From the NCBI GenBank assembly GCA_027483535.1, contig JAIXUN010000003.1:186001-250000 (forward strand): a stretch of 64,000 bases of DNA. The letters run 5' to 3'. The stretch is from a bacterium. GTDB lineage: Bacteria > Armatimonadota > Fimbriimonadia > Fimbriimonadales > Fimbriimonadaceae. Positions within the stretch are counted from its first letter, which is position 1, and each line of letters opens with the position of its first letter. A program made the translations under genes and the position numbers. The notes below the pieces were generated by a model. The model made no database searches and was not told the origin of the DNA. It saw nothing but the letters and a program-made list of their open reading frames with translations. This document shows positions 35,705-44,493 of this stretch, in pieces.

Positions 35705-37687
35705 ATGTCGGAGACCATTGAGAGTTTGCTGCACGAGGCGCGTTCTTACCCGCCCAGCCCCGAATTCGTTGCCCAAGCCAACGCGAACGACCCCAGCATT
35801 TACGATAAAGCCTTTCACGATCCGCAAGGGTTCTGGGAGAGTTGGGCAAAGACTCTGCATTGGTTCCAGCCGTGGAATCGGGTTTGCCACTTTGAGCCTC
35901 CCGTGGTGGAGTGGTTCGTTGGCGGGAAGCTGAACGCTTGCTACAACTGCGTCGATCGCCACGCGGAGGGAGATCGAGCCAACAAGCGCGCCATCGTTTT
36001 TGAAGGCGAACCGGGCGACGTTCGAGAGATCACCTATGCCGAGCTGAAGGTTGAGGTTTCCAAGGTTGCCAACGCGCTGAAAGAACTCGGGGTTCAAAAG
36101 GGCGATCGCGTTTGCATCTACCTGCCGATGGTGCCGGAGCTTCCGATCACCATGCTCGCTTGCGCCCGAATCGGCGCCGCGCACACGGTTGTCTTTGGTG
36201 GGTTCAGCGCCGACTCTCTCGCCGAGCGCGCCAACGACGCCGAGGCGAAAGTGATTGTCACCGCCGATGGCGGATGGCGACGCGGCAGCGTGGTTCCGCT
36301 CAAGAAGATCACCGACGAAGCCTTCGAGAAGCACGGCTGCGAAACGGTTGAAAAGGTGCTCGTCCTGAATCGCGTGGGCGAAGCGGGCGGCGACGTGAAC
36401 ATGGTCGAGGGTCGAGACGTGCACTGGTCCGAGATCGTGACTCGACAATCGGAGGATTGCCCTTGCGAGGTCATGGACTCTGAGGATCTGCTCTTTATCC
36501 TGTACACCTCAGGTTCCACGGGCAAGCCCAAGGGGATCACTCACACCACGGGCGGATACCTCACGGGCGTCACCGCGACCTCGAAGCTGGTCTTCGACCT
36601 GAAGGAAGACGACCTTCATTTCTGCACCGCCGACTGCGGCTGGATCACGGGTCATTCGTACATCACTTACGGGCCGCTCTCTAACGGGGCGACGGTTCTG
36701 ATCTACGAAGGCGCGCCGGACACCCCGGACAAGGACCGCTTCTGGCGGATCATCGAGAAGCACAAGGCGACGATTCTTTACACCGCACCAACCGCGATTC
36801 GAACCTTCATGAAGTGGGGCGCGGAGTACCCGGCTCGATGCGATCTTTCCAGCCTGCGACTCCTTGGCTCGGTTGGCGAACCCATCAACCCCGAGGCGTG
36901 GATTTGGTATCACACCAACATCGGCGCGGGCAAGTGCCCGATTGTTGACACCTGGTGGCAAACCGAAACGGGAGCGATCATGATCACCCCTCTGCCGGGA
37001 ATCACCGCCACCAAGCCCGGATCGGCGACTCACCCGTTCCCCGGAGTCCACATCAAGGTGTTGGACGATCACGGCAACGGTGTCGAAATCTCGGGACCTC
37101 ATGCCACGAACATGACTCGCGGTGGATATCTGGTTATCGAGCAGCCTTGGCCGAGCATGACGCGCGGCATTTACAACGATCCTGATCGGTACAAGAAGAC
37201 CTACTGGAGTCGGTTCCCCAAGAACTACTTTGCGGGAGACGGCGTGAAGCTGGACAACGATGGCTACCTTTGGCTTCTGGGTCGAGTGGACGACATCATG
37301 CTGGTGGCGGGTCACAACATCTCGACCATGGAAGTGGAATCGGCGCTGGTGGATCACCCCGCGATTGCCGAGGCGGCTGTTATTGGAAAAACTCACGACA
37401 TCAAGGGTCAGGCGATTGCCGCGTTCGTGAGCCTGCGAGCCGGATTCACGGGATCAGACGCGCTGATTGCCGAGATCAAAGGGCACGTTGGAAAGAAAAT
37501 CGGTCCCATCGCGCGACCCGATGACGTGTTCATCTCTGCCGACCTCCCCAAGACCCGATCCGGAAAGATCATGCGGCGATTGCTGCGAGACATTGCGGAG
37601 GGTCGAGCGCTGGGAGATACGAGCACCCTTGCCGATCCTACGGTCGTTGCTTCGCTGAAGGATCGTTACGAGACCAGCGAAGGCTAA
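35705..37687 (+). CDS. acs: Acetyl-CoA synthetase, AMP-forming
   Basis: This enzyme activates acetate to acetyl-CoA via acetyl-AMP. The 660-residue protein carries the adenylation motifs YTSGSTGKPKGITHTTGGYL, DCGWITGHSYITYGPL, DTWWQTETGAIMITP, GRVDDIMLVAGHNISTMEVE, and the C-terminal catalytic lysine in PKTRSGKIMRRLLRDIA. That lysine is also the usual acetylation site for regulation. Length fits Acs. AGGAAG precedes the ATG. It is monocistronic by context, with a hairpin before and a terminator-like structure after. Confidence 0.97.
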   Translation: MSETIESLLHEARSYPPSPEFVAQANANDPSIYDKAFHDPQGFWESWAKTLHWFQPWNRVCHFEPPVVEWFVGGKLNACYNCVDRHAEGDRANKRAIVFEGEPGDVREITYAELKVEVSKVANALKELGVQKGDRVCIYLPMVPELPITMLACARIGAAHTVVFGGFSADSLAERANDAEAKVIVTADGGWRRGSVVPLKKITDEAFEKHGCETVEKVLVLNRVGEAGGDVNMVEGRDVHWSEIVTRQSEDCPCEVMDSEDLLFILYTSGSTGKPKGITHTTGGYLTGVTATSKLVFDLKEDDLHFCTADCGWITGHSYITYGPLSNGATVLIYEGAPDTPDKDRFWRIIEKHKATILYTAPTAIRTFMKWGAEYPARCDLSSLRLLGSVGEPINPEAWIWYHTNIGAGKCPIVDTWWQTETGAIMITPLPGITATKPGSATHPFPGVHIKVLDDHGNGVEISGPHATNMTRGGYLVIEQPWPSMTRGIYNDPDRYKKTYWSRFPKNYFAGDGVKLDNDGYLWLLGRVDDIMLVAGHNISTMEVESALVDHPAIAEAAVIGKTHDIKGQAIAAFVSLRAGFTGSDALIAEIKGHVGKKIGPIARPDDVFISADLPKTRSGKIMRRLLRDIAEGRALGDTSTLADPTVVASLKDRYETSEG

Positions 37688-37698
37688 GCAATGCCGGT

Positions 37699-37747
37699 CG
37701 GTTTCCCTTTCTGCGAAGCAGATTGGGGAACCGATACGTCTTTTCTT
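37699..37747 (+). terminator. Terminator-like hairpin after acs
   Basis: A compound stem pairs CGGTT/AACCG, CCC/GGG and TCTGC/GCAGA (loop GAA) between 37699 and 37733. It is followed within 10 nt by TTTTCTTCCTTT. It starts 12 bp after the acs stop. Confidence 0.7.
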
Positions 37748-37846
37748 CCTTTAAAATCAGTGTAGAATCGAATCGGCGAGTCGCTACCTAGTTGGCGTGC
37801 GCGTCCGAATCGTGTAACCTAAAGGTTCAACGGGAAACCATCGGTC

Positions 37847-38236
37847 ATGAACAACAAAGACACTTGGAATCTTGCCCTTTCTATCGCCGCACCAGTGCTG
37901 GCGATCATCGTGGCGCTCACTCTGTTCTTCACGAAGCCGGAGCCGAAGCCGCCTACGCCTGTTGAGCAAGCAAATTTGACCGACGCGAAGCTTCCGGATG
38001 CTCCTGTTTCTTACGCTAACGCCCTTCCTAACGCAGGAGCGGGTGCCTCAGGCGGCTTTGGTGGCGGCGGCGGCGGTGCTTTCGGTCCCGGCGCAGGTGC
38101 ATTCGGCCCTGGCGGTCCCGGTGGCGGAATGCGATCTGGCCCTCCAACCGGCGGTGCTCCGTTCGGTCCCGGTGGCGGCGGCGGTGGCTTCTCGCAAAAG
38201 CGGCCCGGCGGTGCGCTGGGCGGCGGCGGCGCGTAA
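37847..38236 (+). CDS. Glycine-rich single-pass membrane protein, unknown
   Basis: This 129-residue protein has one N-terminal transmembrane helix (LALSIAAPVLAIIVALTLFF), a Pro/Lys stretch (KPEPKPPTPVEQ) and a C-terminal half that is over 50% Gly with Pro, Ala, Phe and Arg. The tail is probably disordered and extracytoplasmic. No family recognised. It precedes remA-mreB in the same direction; a strong terminator-like hairpin lies between it and remA. Confidence 0.65.
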   Translation: MNNKDTWNLALSIAAPVLAIIVALTLFFTKPEPKPPTPVEQANLTDAKLPDAPVSYANALPNAGAGASGGFGGGGGGAFGPGAGAFGPGGPGGGMRSGPPTGGAPFGPGGGGGGFSQKRPGGALGGGGA

Positions 38237-38261
38237 TAGAATTCTGCAACGTACGGTTTCC

Positions 38262-38297
38262 ACTCCTCGGTACACTCTGTGAACCGAGGAGTTTTTT
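38262..38297 (+). terminator. Intrinsic terminator whose 3' arm contains the remA ribosome-binding site
   Basis: ACTCCTCGGT (38262-38271) and ACCGAGGAGT (38283-38292) form a perfect 10-bp stem with an 11-nt loop, directly followed by T (38292-38297). The remA ATG is the next base, 38298. GAGGAG in the 3' arm is the only Shine-Dalgarno candidate, spaced 6 nt by the T-run. The element can therefore end transcription or, when read through, hide the ribosome-binding site. Confidence 0.85.
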
Positions 38298-38579
38298 ATG
38301 CCTGTCCCAACGGTTCTCAATGTCGGCTTTTACAACTATGTGTTGACCGACAAGATCGTGGCCTTGGTTAGCAGCGAATCGGCACCCATGCGGAGACTCG
38401 TCCAAACCTTGCGGAAAGAAGGGACGTTGATCGATGCCACGCAAGGTCGAAAGACCAAGTGCGTGATCTTTACCACCTCTAGCGCCGTGGTGCTCTCGGC
38501 GATTAGTCAGGAAACTCTCTCGAAACGACTCACCGTCGGGGACAACTCGGTTGGCCAGGCGGAAGAGGACGAAAACTAA
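38298..38579 (+). CDS. remA: RemA/DUF370-family DNA-binding regulator
   Basis: This 93-residue protein matches the RemA/DUF370 family, including VLNVGFYNYVLTDKIVALVS, SESAPMRRLVQTLRKEG, TLIDATQGRKTKCVIFT and VVLSAISQETLSKRL. In Bacillus, RemA assembles into DNA-wrapping rings and activates matrix and osmoprotection genes; elsewhere its role is less clear. Here its stop abuts the mreB start (TAA then ATG, no gap), suggesting coupling to cell-shape genes. Its ribosome-binding site lies inside a terminator hairpin. Confidence 0.9.
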   Translation: MPVPTVLNVGFYNYVLTDKIVALVSSESAPMRRLVQTLRKEGTLIDATQGRKTKCVIFTTSSAVVLSAISQETLSKRLTVGDNSVGQAEEDEN

Positions 38580-39635
<1,056 letters not shown>

Positions 39636-39667
39636 ATCGCAAACCCACCCTTGGTTCGACCCTCCTT

Positions 39668-40444
39668 TTGGGCCTTGTTTTGCTGGCCGTGGGCATCGCT
39701 TTGAGCGTTTTTCAAAATCGGGAGCGTTCTCAGAACCGGGTTAGCATCTTCGACACAATCCTTCGAACTGCGGTTTCGCCCATTGCCGGACCCTCTGGCA
39801 GGGTGTACCGAAACCTTTACACGTTCGGCACCATTGCCTGGCAGGGGCAGGCGATCCTGAATGAGAATCGCGCGCTGAAGGCTCAGATGGTGGCGGTTTC
39901 GCAGTATCAGGAGACCGTCGATCGGTTGCAGAAAGAGGTCGATGGGCTTCGAACGCTCAATAGCCTCGCTCCTTCTTACAATCGACCCCGAGTGTTCTCC
40001 GACCTGATCGGACTCTTTCCGAACGAGAACCGAATCACGCTCGGAGCGGGTTCAAAGAAAGGCGTGCGACCTGGTTGTCCGGTGGTGACGGCGGATGGCT
40101 TGCTGGGTATTGTTCAGACAGTTTCTCCGGGCGAATGCCAGGCTCTTCTGCTGAACAGCGTCGGCGTTACCGTTGGCGCGCTCGCTCCAGCGCACAACCC
40201 GCCTCTTGCCGGACTCTGCCGGGGAGACGCTCCGTTTGCCAGCGTGACCTTTGAAGACCCCAACGCACCCGTGGCGATGAACGATCTGGTCGTCACGAGC
40301 GGATTCAGCAGCCGGATTCCCCGCGGGATTCCCATTGGACGAGTCGTTCAGATCATCGATCGGCAAGAAACGGGCGCTCGCAAAGCCTTTATCAACCTGA
40401 GCGCTTCGGTGGGGACTCTGCGAGAGGTGGTGATTCTTCTTTGA
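39668..40444 (+). CDS. mreC: Rod-shape determining protein MreC
   Basis: MreC is the periplasmic elongasome scaffold anchored by one N-terminal helix. The frame has a transmembrane segment (LLLGLVLLAVGIALSVF), a coiled coil (ILNENRALKAQMVAVSQYQE), and the beta domain with ITLGAGSKKGVRPGCPVVTA, DGLLGIVQ and VVTSGFSSRIPRGIPIG. The start is unclear. TTG 39668 falls inside the membrane helix, the open frame extends upstream, and GGAGAA at 39614-39619 suggests initiation near 39620-39630, possibly at a rare codon. The stop overlaps mreD by 4 bp. Confidence 0.92.
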   Translation: MGLVLLAVGIALSVFQNRERSQNRVSIFDTILRTAVSPIAGPSGRVYRNLYTFGTIAWQGQAILNENRALKAQMVAVSQYQETVDRLQKEVDGLRTLNSLAPSYNRPRVFSDLIGLFPNENRITLGAGSKKGVRPGCPVVTADGLLGIVQTVSPGECQALLLNSVGVTVGALAPAHNPPLAGLCRGDAPFASVTFEDPNAPVAMNDLVVTSGFSSRIPRGIPIGRVVQIIDRQETGARKAFINLSASVGTLREVVILL

Positions 40445-40932
40445 CCACTGCCAAGTTCGTTTGGACCTCGGTGATCACCCTCTGGGTTGCGGCGGGTCTT
40501 CAGCAGGGAGTGGGGGCGATGGCAACGATTTTCGGCGTTGCTCCGGACTATTTGGTCACCGCAGTTTCGGTTCTGTCCTTGTACGGCAATTCGCGTTCGG
40601 GGATGGTTTTGGGCTTCTTCGCGGGTCTGCTCACGGGCTCCATTTCCGGGGCGAATCTTTGGCAGTACGTTGTTAGTCGAATGCTCTCCGGATTTGCCAC
40701 CGGAAGCATTCCGGAATTGCGTTTTAAGAACAATGTTGCAGTTGCGGCGAGTTCAACCGTGATCGGGACTTTGATCGCCCAATTCTCACTGATGTTTGTC
40801 GCCCCTCCCCGCTTACTCGGACCCTTCATCGGGGCTACAATTGGATCAGCGATGTACAACGCCGTCATCGCGATGCTTTTGAGCATCGTTTTGAATCGGG
40901 TGTTTGCGGCTCCGCGATACGAGCGCCTTTAG
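40441..40932 (+). CDS. mreD: Rod-shape determining protein MreD
   Basis: This 163-residue polytopic protein has about five hydrophobic segments, including GVAPDYLVTAVSVLSLYGNS and GFFAGLLTGSISGANLWQYV. The D-(Y)LV near the N-terminus and the G-F-xx-GLL-x-D/G pattern are typical of MreD. It starts at TTG 40441 inside the mreC stop. Position after mreC makes the identity secure despite weak family conservation. Confidence 0.9.
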   Translation: MTTAKFVWTSVITLWVAAGLQQGVGAMATIFGVAPDYLVTAVSVLSLYGNSRSGMVLGFFAGLLTGSISGANLWQYVVSRMLSGFATGSIPELRFKNNVAVAASSTVIGTLIAQFSLMFVAPPRLLGPFIGATIGSAMYNAVIAMLLSIVLNRVFAAPRYERL

Positions 40933-40989
40933 GCACCTGCGGACCCGCCGAACCGGCTTCAGAACTCTATCGGCGAATGCAGGAAGCAC

Positions 40990-42243
40990 ATGAGCGAACA
41001 CGTCGACGTTCTGACAATGGCCCGCGAGCAACTCGCGATTGCCGCGCGCTACTTGGATCTGGATGAAGGGCTTCACAGCGTTCTTGCCCACCCGATGCGG
41101 AAGTTGGTGGTCAATTTCCCCGTGGTGCTAGACAACGGAGCGGTTCAGGTCTTTGAAGGGTATCGCGTGCAGCACAACTCCTCACGAGGACCTACGAAGG
41201 GCGGTATTCGGTACCACCCGTCGGTAGACGTGGATGAGACCACCGCACTTGCTATGTGGATGACCTGGAAGTGCGCGGTTGTGGGTCTGCCTTACGGCGG
41301 CGCAAAGGGTGGCGTGAAGATTGATACCAAGCTTTACAGTCGCCGAGAGATTGAGAAGCTCACCCGACGCTTTGTCACTGAGATCAACATGGTGCTGGGC
41401 GAATGGCGAGACATTCCTGCTCCCGACATTGGCACCAACGCTCAGGTGATGGCGTGGATCATGGACACCTTCTCCATGCAGGCGGGCTACACCGTCAATG
41501 GAGTGGTTACCGGTAAGCCCGTGGACCTGGGTGGATCGAAGGGGCGCGTAGAGGCCACGGGTCGGGGTGTCACCGTCATGGCCCAGCAAGCCGCCAAGAC
41601 CATTGGCATGGACCTTTCGAAGTCGAAAGTGATTGTTCAAGGGTTTGGTAACGTGGGCTCGGTTGCGGCTCGTCTTTGCGAAGAGCACGGTGCCACCGTT
41701 GTTGGCCTATCGGATGCGATCGGTGGCATCTACAACGAGAACGGACTTCCAGTGAGCGAACTTGTGCACCGATACAGCGGTCGCGAGGGTGGGATTCGCG
41801 AGTACAAAGACGCGCAGCAGGTGAGCAACAAGGAACTGCTGGAAATGCCGTGCGACGTACTGATTCCGGCCGCCATTTCGGGTCAGGTCACCAAAGAGAA
41901 TGCCGACAAGGTGAAGGCCAAGTTGATTGTCGAAGGCGCCAACGGACCCTGCACCCCCGATGCCGACCGGATCTTCGCCGATAAGGGAACGCTTGTTGTT
42001 CCGGACATTCTTGCCAACGCAGGCGGCGTCATTGTTTCCTACTTCGAGTGGGTGCAAGGACTTCAAAGCTTCTTCTGGGAGGAAAACGAGGTCAACGACA
42101 AGTTGGAGCGGATCATGACCACTGCTTTCCAAGAAGTGGAAGCAACCATGCGGGCGCACAAAACCGACATGCGCAACGCGGCATTGATCATTGGTGTGAA
42201 GCGAGTGGCCGACGCTACCGTTAAGCGCGGAATCTTCCCTTAA
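40990..42243 (+). CDS. gdhA: Glu/Leu/Phe/Val-type dehydrogenase, probably glutamate dehydrogenase
   Basis: This enzyme interconverts glutamate and 2-oxoglutarate plus ammonia. The 417-residue length is that of the hexameric NAD-type GDH. Visible are RVQHNSSRGPTKGGIRYHPS, WMTWKCAVVGLPYGGAKGGV with the catalytic lysine, EWRDIPAPDIGTNAQVMAWI, the Rossmann motif VQGFGNVGSVAARL and VEGANGPCTPDADRI. GCAGGAAG precedes the ATG. It is 57 bp after mreD. Confidence 0.95.
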   Translation: MSEHVDVLTMAREQLAIAARYLDLDEGLHSVLAHPMRKLVVNFPVVLDNGAVQVFEGYRVQHNSSRGPTKGGIRYHPSVDVDETTALAMWMTWKCAVVGLPYGGAKGGVKIDTKLYSRREIEKLTRRFVTEINMVLGEWRDIPAPDIGTNAQVMAWIMDTFSMQAGYTVNGVVTGKPVDLGGSKGRVEATGRGVTVMAQQAAKTIGMDLSKSKVIVQGFGNVGSVAARLCEEHGATVVGLSDAIGGIYNENGLPVSELVHRYSGREGGIREYKDAQQVSNKELLEMPCDVLIPAAISGQVTKENADKVKAKLIVEGANGPCTPDADRIFADKGTLVVPDILANAGGVIVSYFEWVQGLQSFFWEENEVNDKLERIMTTAFQEVEATMRAHKTDMRNAALIIGVKRVADATVKRGIFP

Positions 42244-42554
42244 TTTCCATCTGGAATCTCGATTTCATACGGTCGCCGAGAGCCCTCTTCAACGGGGCCA
42301 TCGGCGACCGATGCTATAAATCGGAAAAGCGTTATTTTCCTCTCCTCGGTACCGATAACCTCGGTTGGACATGTTCAACAAAATTCCCTGAAGTCGAACT
42401 CCGCGCGACTATCCTTCGTCTATAAGGGTGTACGAGGATTTTATTTGTCGCCTTATGGCGTTATGAGCAGTTTATTGCAATTAATCGCACAATTGATAAT
42501 AAGTTGAAATGTCATTGACTCCATTCACCATGCTAACATCTATGTGATTGAACG
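42244..42554. other. Intergenic region between gdhA and the LacI gene
   Basis: This 311-bp stretch holds no gene. GGTCGCCGA (42271-42279) and TCGGCGACC (42301-42309) form a 9-bp stem after gdhA without a T-run, possibly a factor-dependent terminator. The rest becomes AT-rich toward the LacI start, with CAATT-N8-AATTG near 42478-42495, a weak candidate for a self-operator. Confidence 0.45.
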
Positions 42555-43589
42555 ATGAGTGCAGGACGCCGCGCCACCATACGGGAAGTTGCGCGTGAGT
42601 GCGGATTATCGCCGGGCACTGTGTCCAACGTACTCAATTCTAGAAACGACTTAGTTAAACCTGAAACTAGAGAGCGTGTTTTAGAAGCGGTTCGGCGATT
42701 AAATTACAAACCTACTACTCGCACCCGCGGAGATCGACCGACTCTTTCCAAGAACCTCGGACTGGTGATGTACGCCCCACGGGGTCGAATGCTGTTTTCC
42801 CAGTCGTTCACCAGCCTGCTCATGGCAGGTGTCACTGAAGAGGCGATCAATTTGGAGTGGAGTGTCACTCTTTTCATGGAAAAGATGTGGCGAGACCCGG
42901 ATACCGCCATACGACAGTACTGTTATGGCCAGTGCGACGGTTTGATCATTTCTTCAACCAGCTACGGAGCCGCTCTGATCGGTCCGCTTCGTGAGCGAGG
43001 GATTCCGTTTGTCATTCTTGGTGCCGGAAACGGATATAAGAATTGCCATACGATAGACATTAATAATACGGAAGGTACTCGGAAATCGACCGAGTATCTC
43101 ATCAGTATTGGCCATAAGAGAATCTTGCACTTAACGGGTAACACCACGCGACAATCTGCCAAGGAGCGGGCTCAGGGCTACCTTGAGGCCATGTCTGAAG
43201 CGGGCTTGGAACCCCAGATCGTCGAAGGCGAGTTCACCCGTGAGGCGGGCGCGGACTTAGGTGATAACTGGAAATCGTTTACCGCCGGTTATAAGCCAAC
43301 CGCCGTGGTTTGCCCGAACGATGCCTCGGCCGTTGGTTTGCAGACCTCCCTTCTGAAACAGGGGATTCGTTGCCCAGCCGATGTTTCCATCATGGGCTTT
43401 GACGACTTTGAAGAGGGACGAAACGCACCTGTTCCTCTCACCACGGTCCGTTTCCCGCTAGAGCAGGTCGCCGCGCAGGCGGTGAAAACCCTGGTTCAGA
43501 TCTGCGAGCAAGAAGAGGGTCCGCCCAAAGCGCAAAAGTTTGCGGCAGATTTGGTGGTTCGAGACAGCACCGCCCCTCTCATTGGCTAA
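42555..43589 (+). CDS. LacI-family transcriptional regulator
   Basis: This 344-residue protein has an N-terminal helix-turn-helix (TIREVARECGLSPGTVSNVL) and hinge (ETRERVLEAVRRLNYKP), then a periplasmic-binding-protein-like sensor ending SIMGFDDFEEGRNAPVPLTT and VRFPLEQVAAQAVKTLV. It probably responds to a sugar or sugar derivative and may regulate the adjacent TIM-barrel gene, whose start is 9 bp after its stop. Confidence 0.93.
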   Translation: MSAGRRATIREVARECGLSPGTVSNVLNSRNDLVKPETRERVLEAVRRLNYKPTTRTRGDRPTLSKNLGLVMYAPRGRMLFSQSFTSLLMAGVTEEAINLEWSVTLFMEKMWRDPDTAIRQYCYGQCDGLIISSTSYGAALIGPLRERGIPFVILGAGNGYKNCHTIDINNTEGTRKSTEYLISIGHKRILHLTGNTTRQSAKERAQGYLEAMSEAGLEPQIVEGEFTREAGADLGDNWKSFTAGYKPTAVVCPNDASAVGLQTSLLKQGIRCPADVSIMGFDDFEEGRNAPVPLTTVRFPLEQVAAQAVKTLVQICEQEEGPPKAQKFAADLVVRDSTAPLIG

Positions 43590-43592
43590 TCT
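43587..43592 (+). promoter_or_regulatory. -10-like box TAATCT, 6 nt before the TIM-barrel ATG
   Basis: TAATCT overlaps the LacI stop codon and is followed by exactly 6 nt and ATG 43599, with no Shine-Dalgarno sequence. This is the geometry expected for a leaderless transcript starting within the LacI-TIM-barrel junction. Confidence 0.4.
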
Positions 43593-43598
43593 GAGCCT

Positions 43599-44438
43599 AT
43601 GGCTCTTTTGCTCGGCGGTCCCATTTACGCGCGCTACCTTTCGTCCGACGAATGGGTGGAACGCGTTCGCGATGCAGGCTGGAAGTCGACCACTTGTCCC
43701 GTCGACCTCGACAGTTCGGATGCGACCCTCGAAGAGTACGAGCGGGTCTCCAAAGCCGCCGATATCGTGATTGCCGAGGTGGGCGCCTGGAGCAACCCCA
43801 TCAGCCCGATCCCGGAAGAGAGCAAGACGGCGATTGCGAAGTGCAAGCGCGCTCTTTACGTGGCCGACAAGCTCGATGCGGGCTGCGCGGTAACGATCGC
43901 GGGGTCCAGAGGCACCCTCTGGGACGGTCCTCATCCGGACAACCTCAGTGAAGAGACCTTCGACCTGATTGTTGAGGTCACTCGGGAGATCATCGATTCG
44001 GTGCAACCCAGCCGTTCGACCTTTGCCCTGGAAACGATGCCGTGGGTCTGGCCGAACTCGCCGCAGTCTTACCTTCGCCTGGTGGAAGCGATCGATCGCA
44101 AGGCGTTTTCGGTTCACTTAGACCCGGTGAACATGACCTGCAACCCTGAGCGAGCCCTCAACAGCACCGCGTTTTTGAAGGAGTGCTTCGAGGTGTTGGG
44201 CGATCGGATAAAGAACATCCACGCGAAGGACTTCCAACTGGCGCAGAAGCTCACGGTGCATATCTCCGAGGTTCAACCTGGCAAAGGGGCGATGGACTAT
44301 CGCACGTTCTTGCGGCTGGCGAATCAGCTCCCCGGCAAGGTGGGATTCATGCTGGAGCACATGGAGTCGTGGGCGGAGTACGTCGAGGCTCGGGACTACG
44401 TGCGCGGGATCGGCGCGGAGATCGGCGTGCCGATTTAG
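43599..44438 (+). CDS. Sugar phosphate isomerase/epimerase (xylose isomerase-like TIM barrel)
   Basis: This 279-residue TIM-barrel protein has metal ligands at the expected strands: Glu in ALETMPWVW, Asp in VHLDPVNM, His in NIHAKDFQL and Glu in FMLEHM. Members isomerise or epimerise sugars, inositols or sugar phosphates; the substrate is not readable. The upstream LacI regulator suggests an inducible sugar pathway. It converges with the TamB-like gene. Confidence 0.88.
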   Translation: MALLLGGPIYARYLSSDEWVERVRDAGWKSTTCPVDLDSSDATLEEYERVSKAADIVIAEVGAWSNPISPIPEESKTAIAKCKRALYVADKLDAGCAVTIAGSRGTLWDGPHPDNLSEETFDLIVEVTREIIDSVQPSRSTFALETMPWVWPNSPQSYLRLVEAIDRKAFSVHLDPVNMTCNPERALNSTAFLKECFEVLGDRIKNIHAKDFQLAQKLTVHISEVQPGKGAMDYRTFLRLANQLPGKVGFMLEHMESWAEYVEARDYVRGIGAEIGVPI

Positions 44439-44464
44439 AAGCTCCTGTTGATTCAGGTTTAAAT

Positions 44465-44480
44465 CCCTCGAATTCGGGGG
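44465..44480. terminator. Possible bidirectional hairpin between convergent genes
   Basis: CCC-T-CGAATTCG-G-GGG folds around a central palindrome in the 55-bp gap between the TIM-barrel and TamB-like genes. There is no T-run on either side, so termination is only a possibility. Confidence 0.3.
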
Positions 44481-44493
44481 GTTGAGGCTCGGC

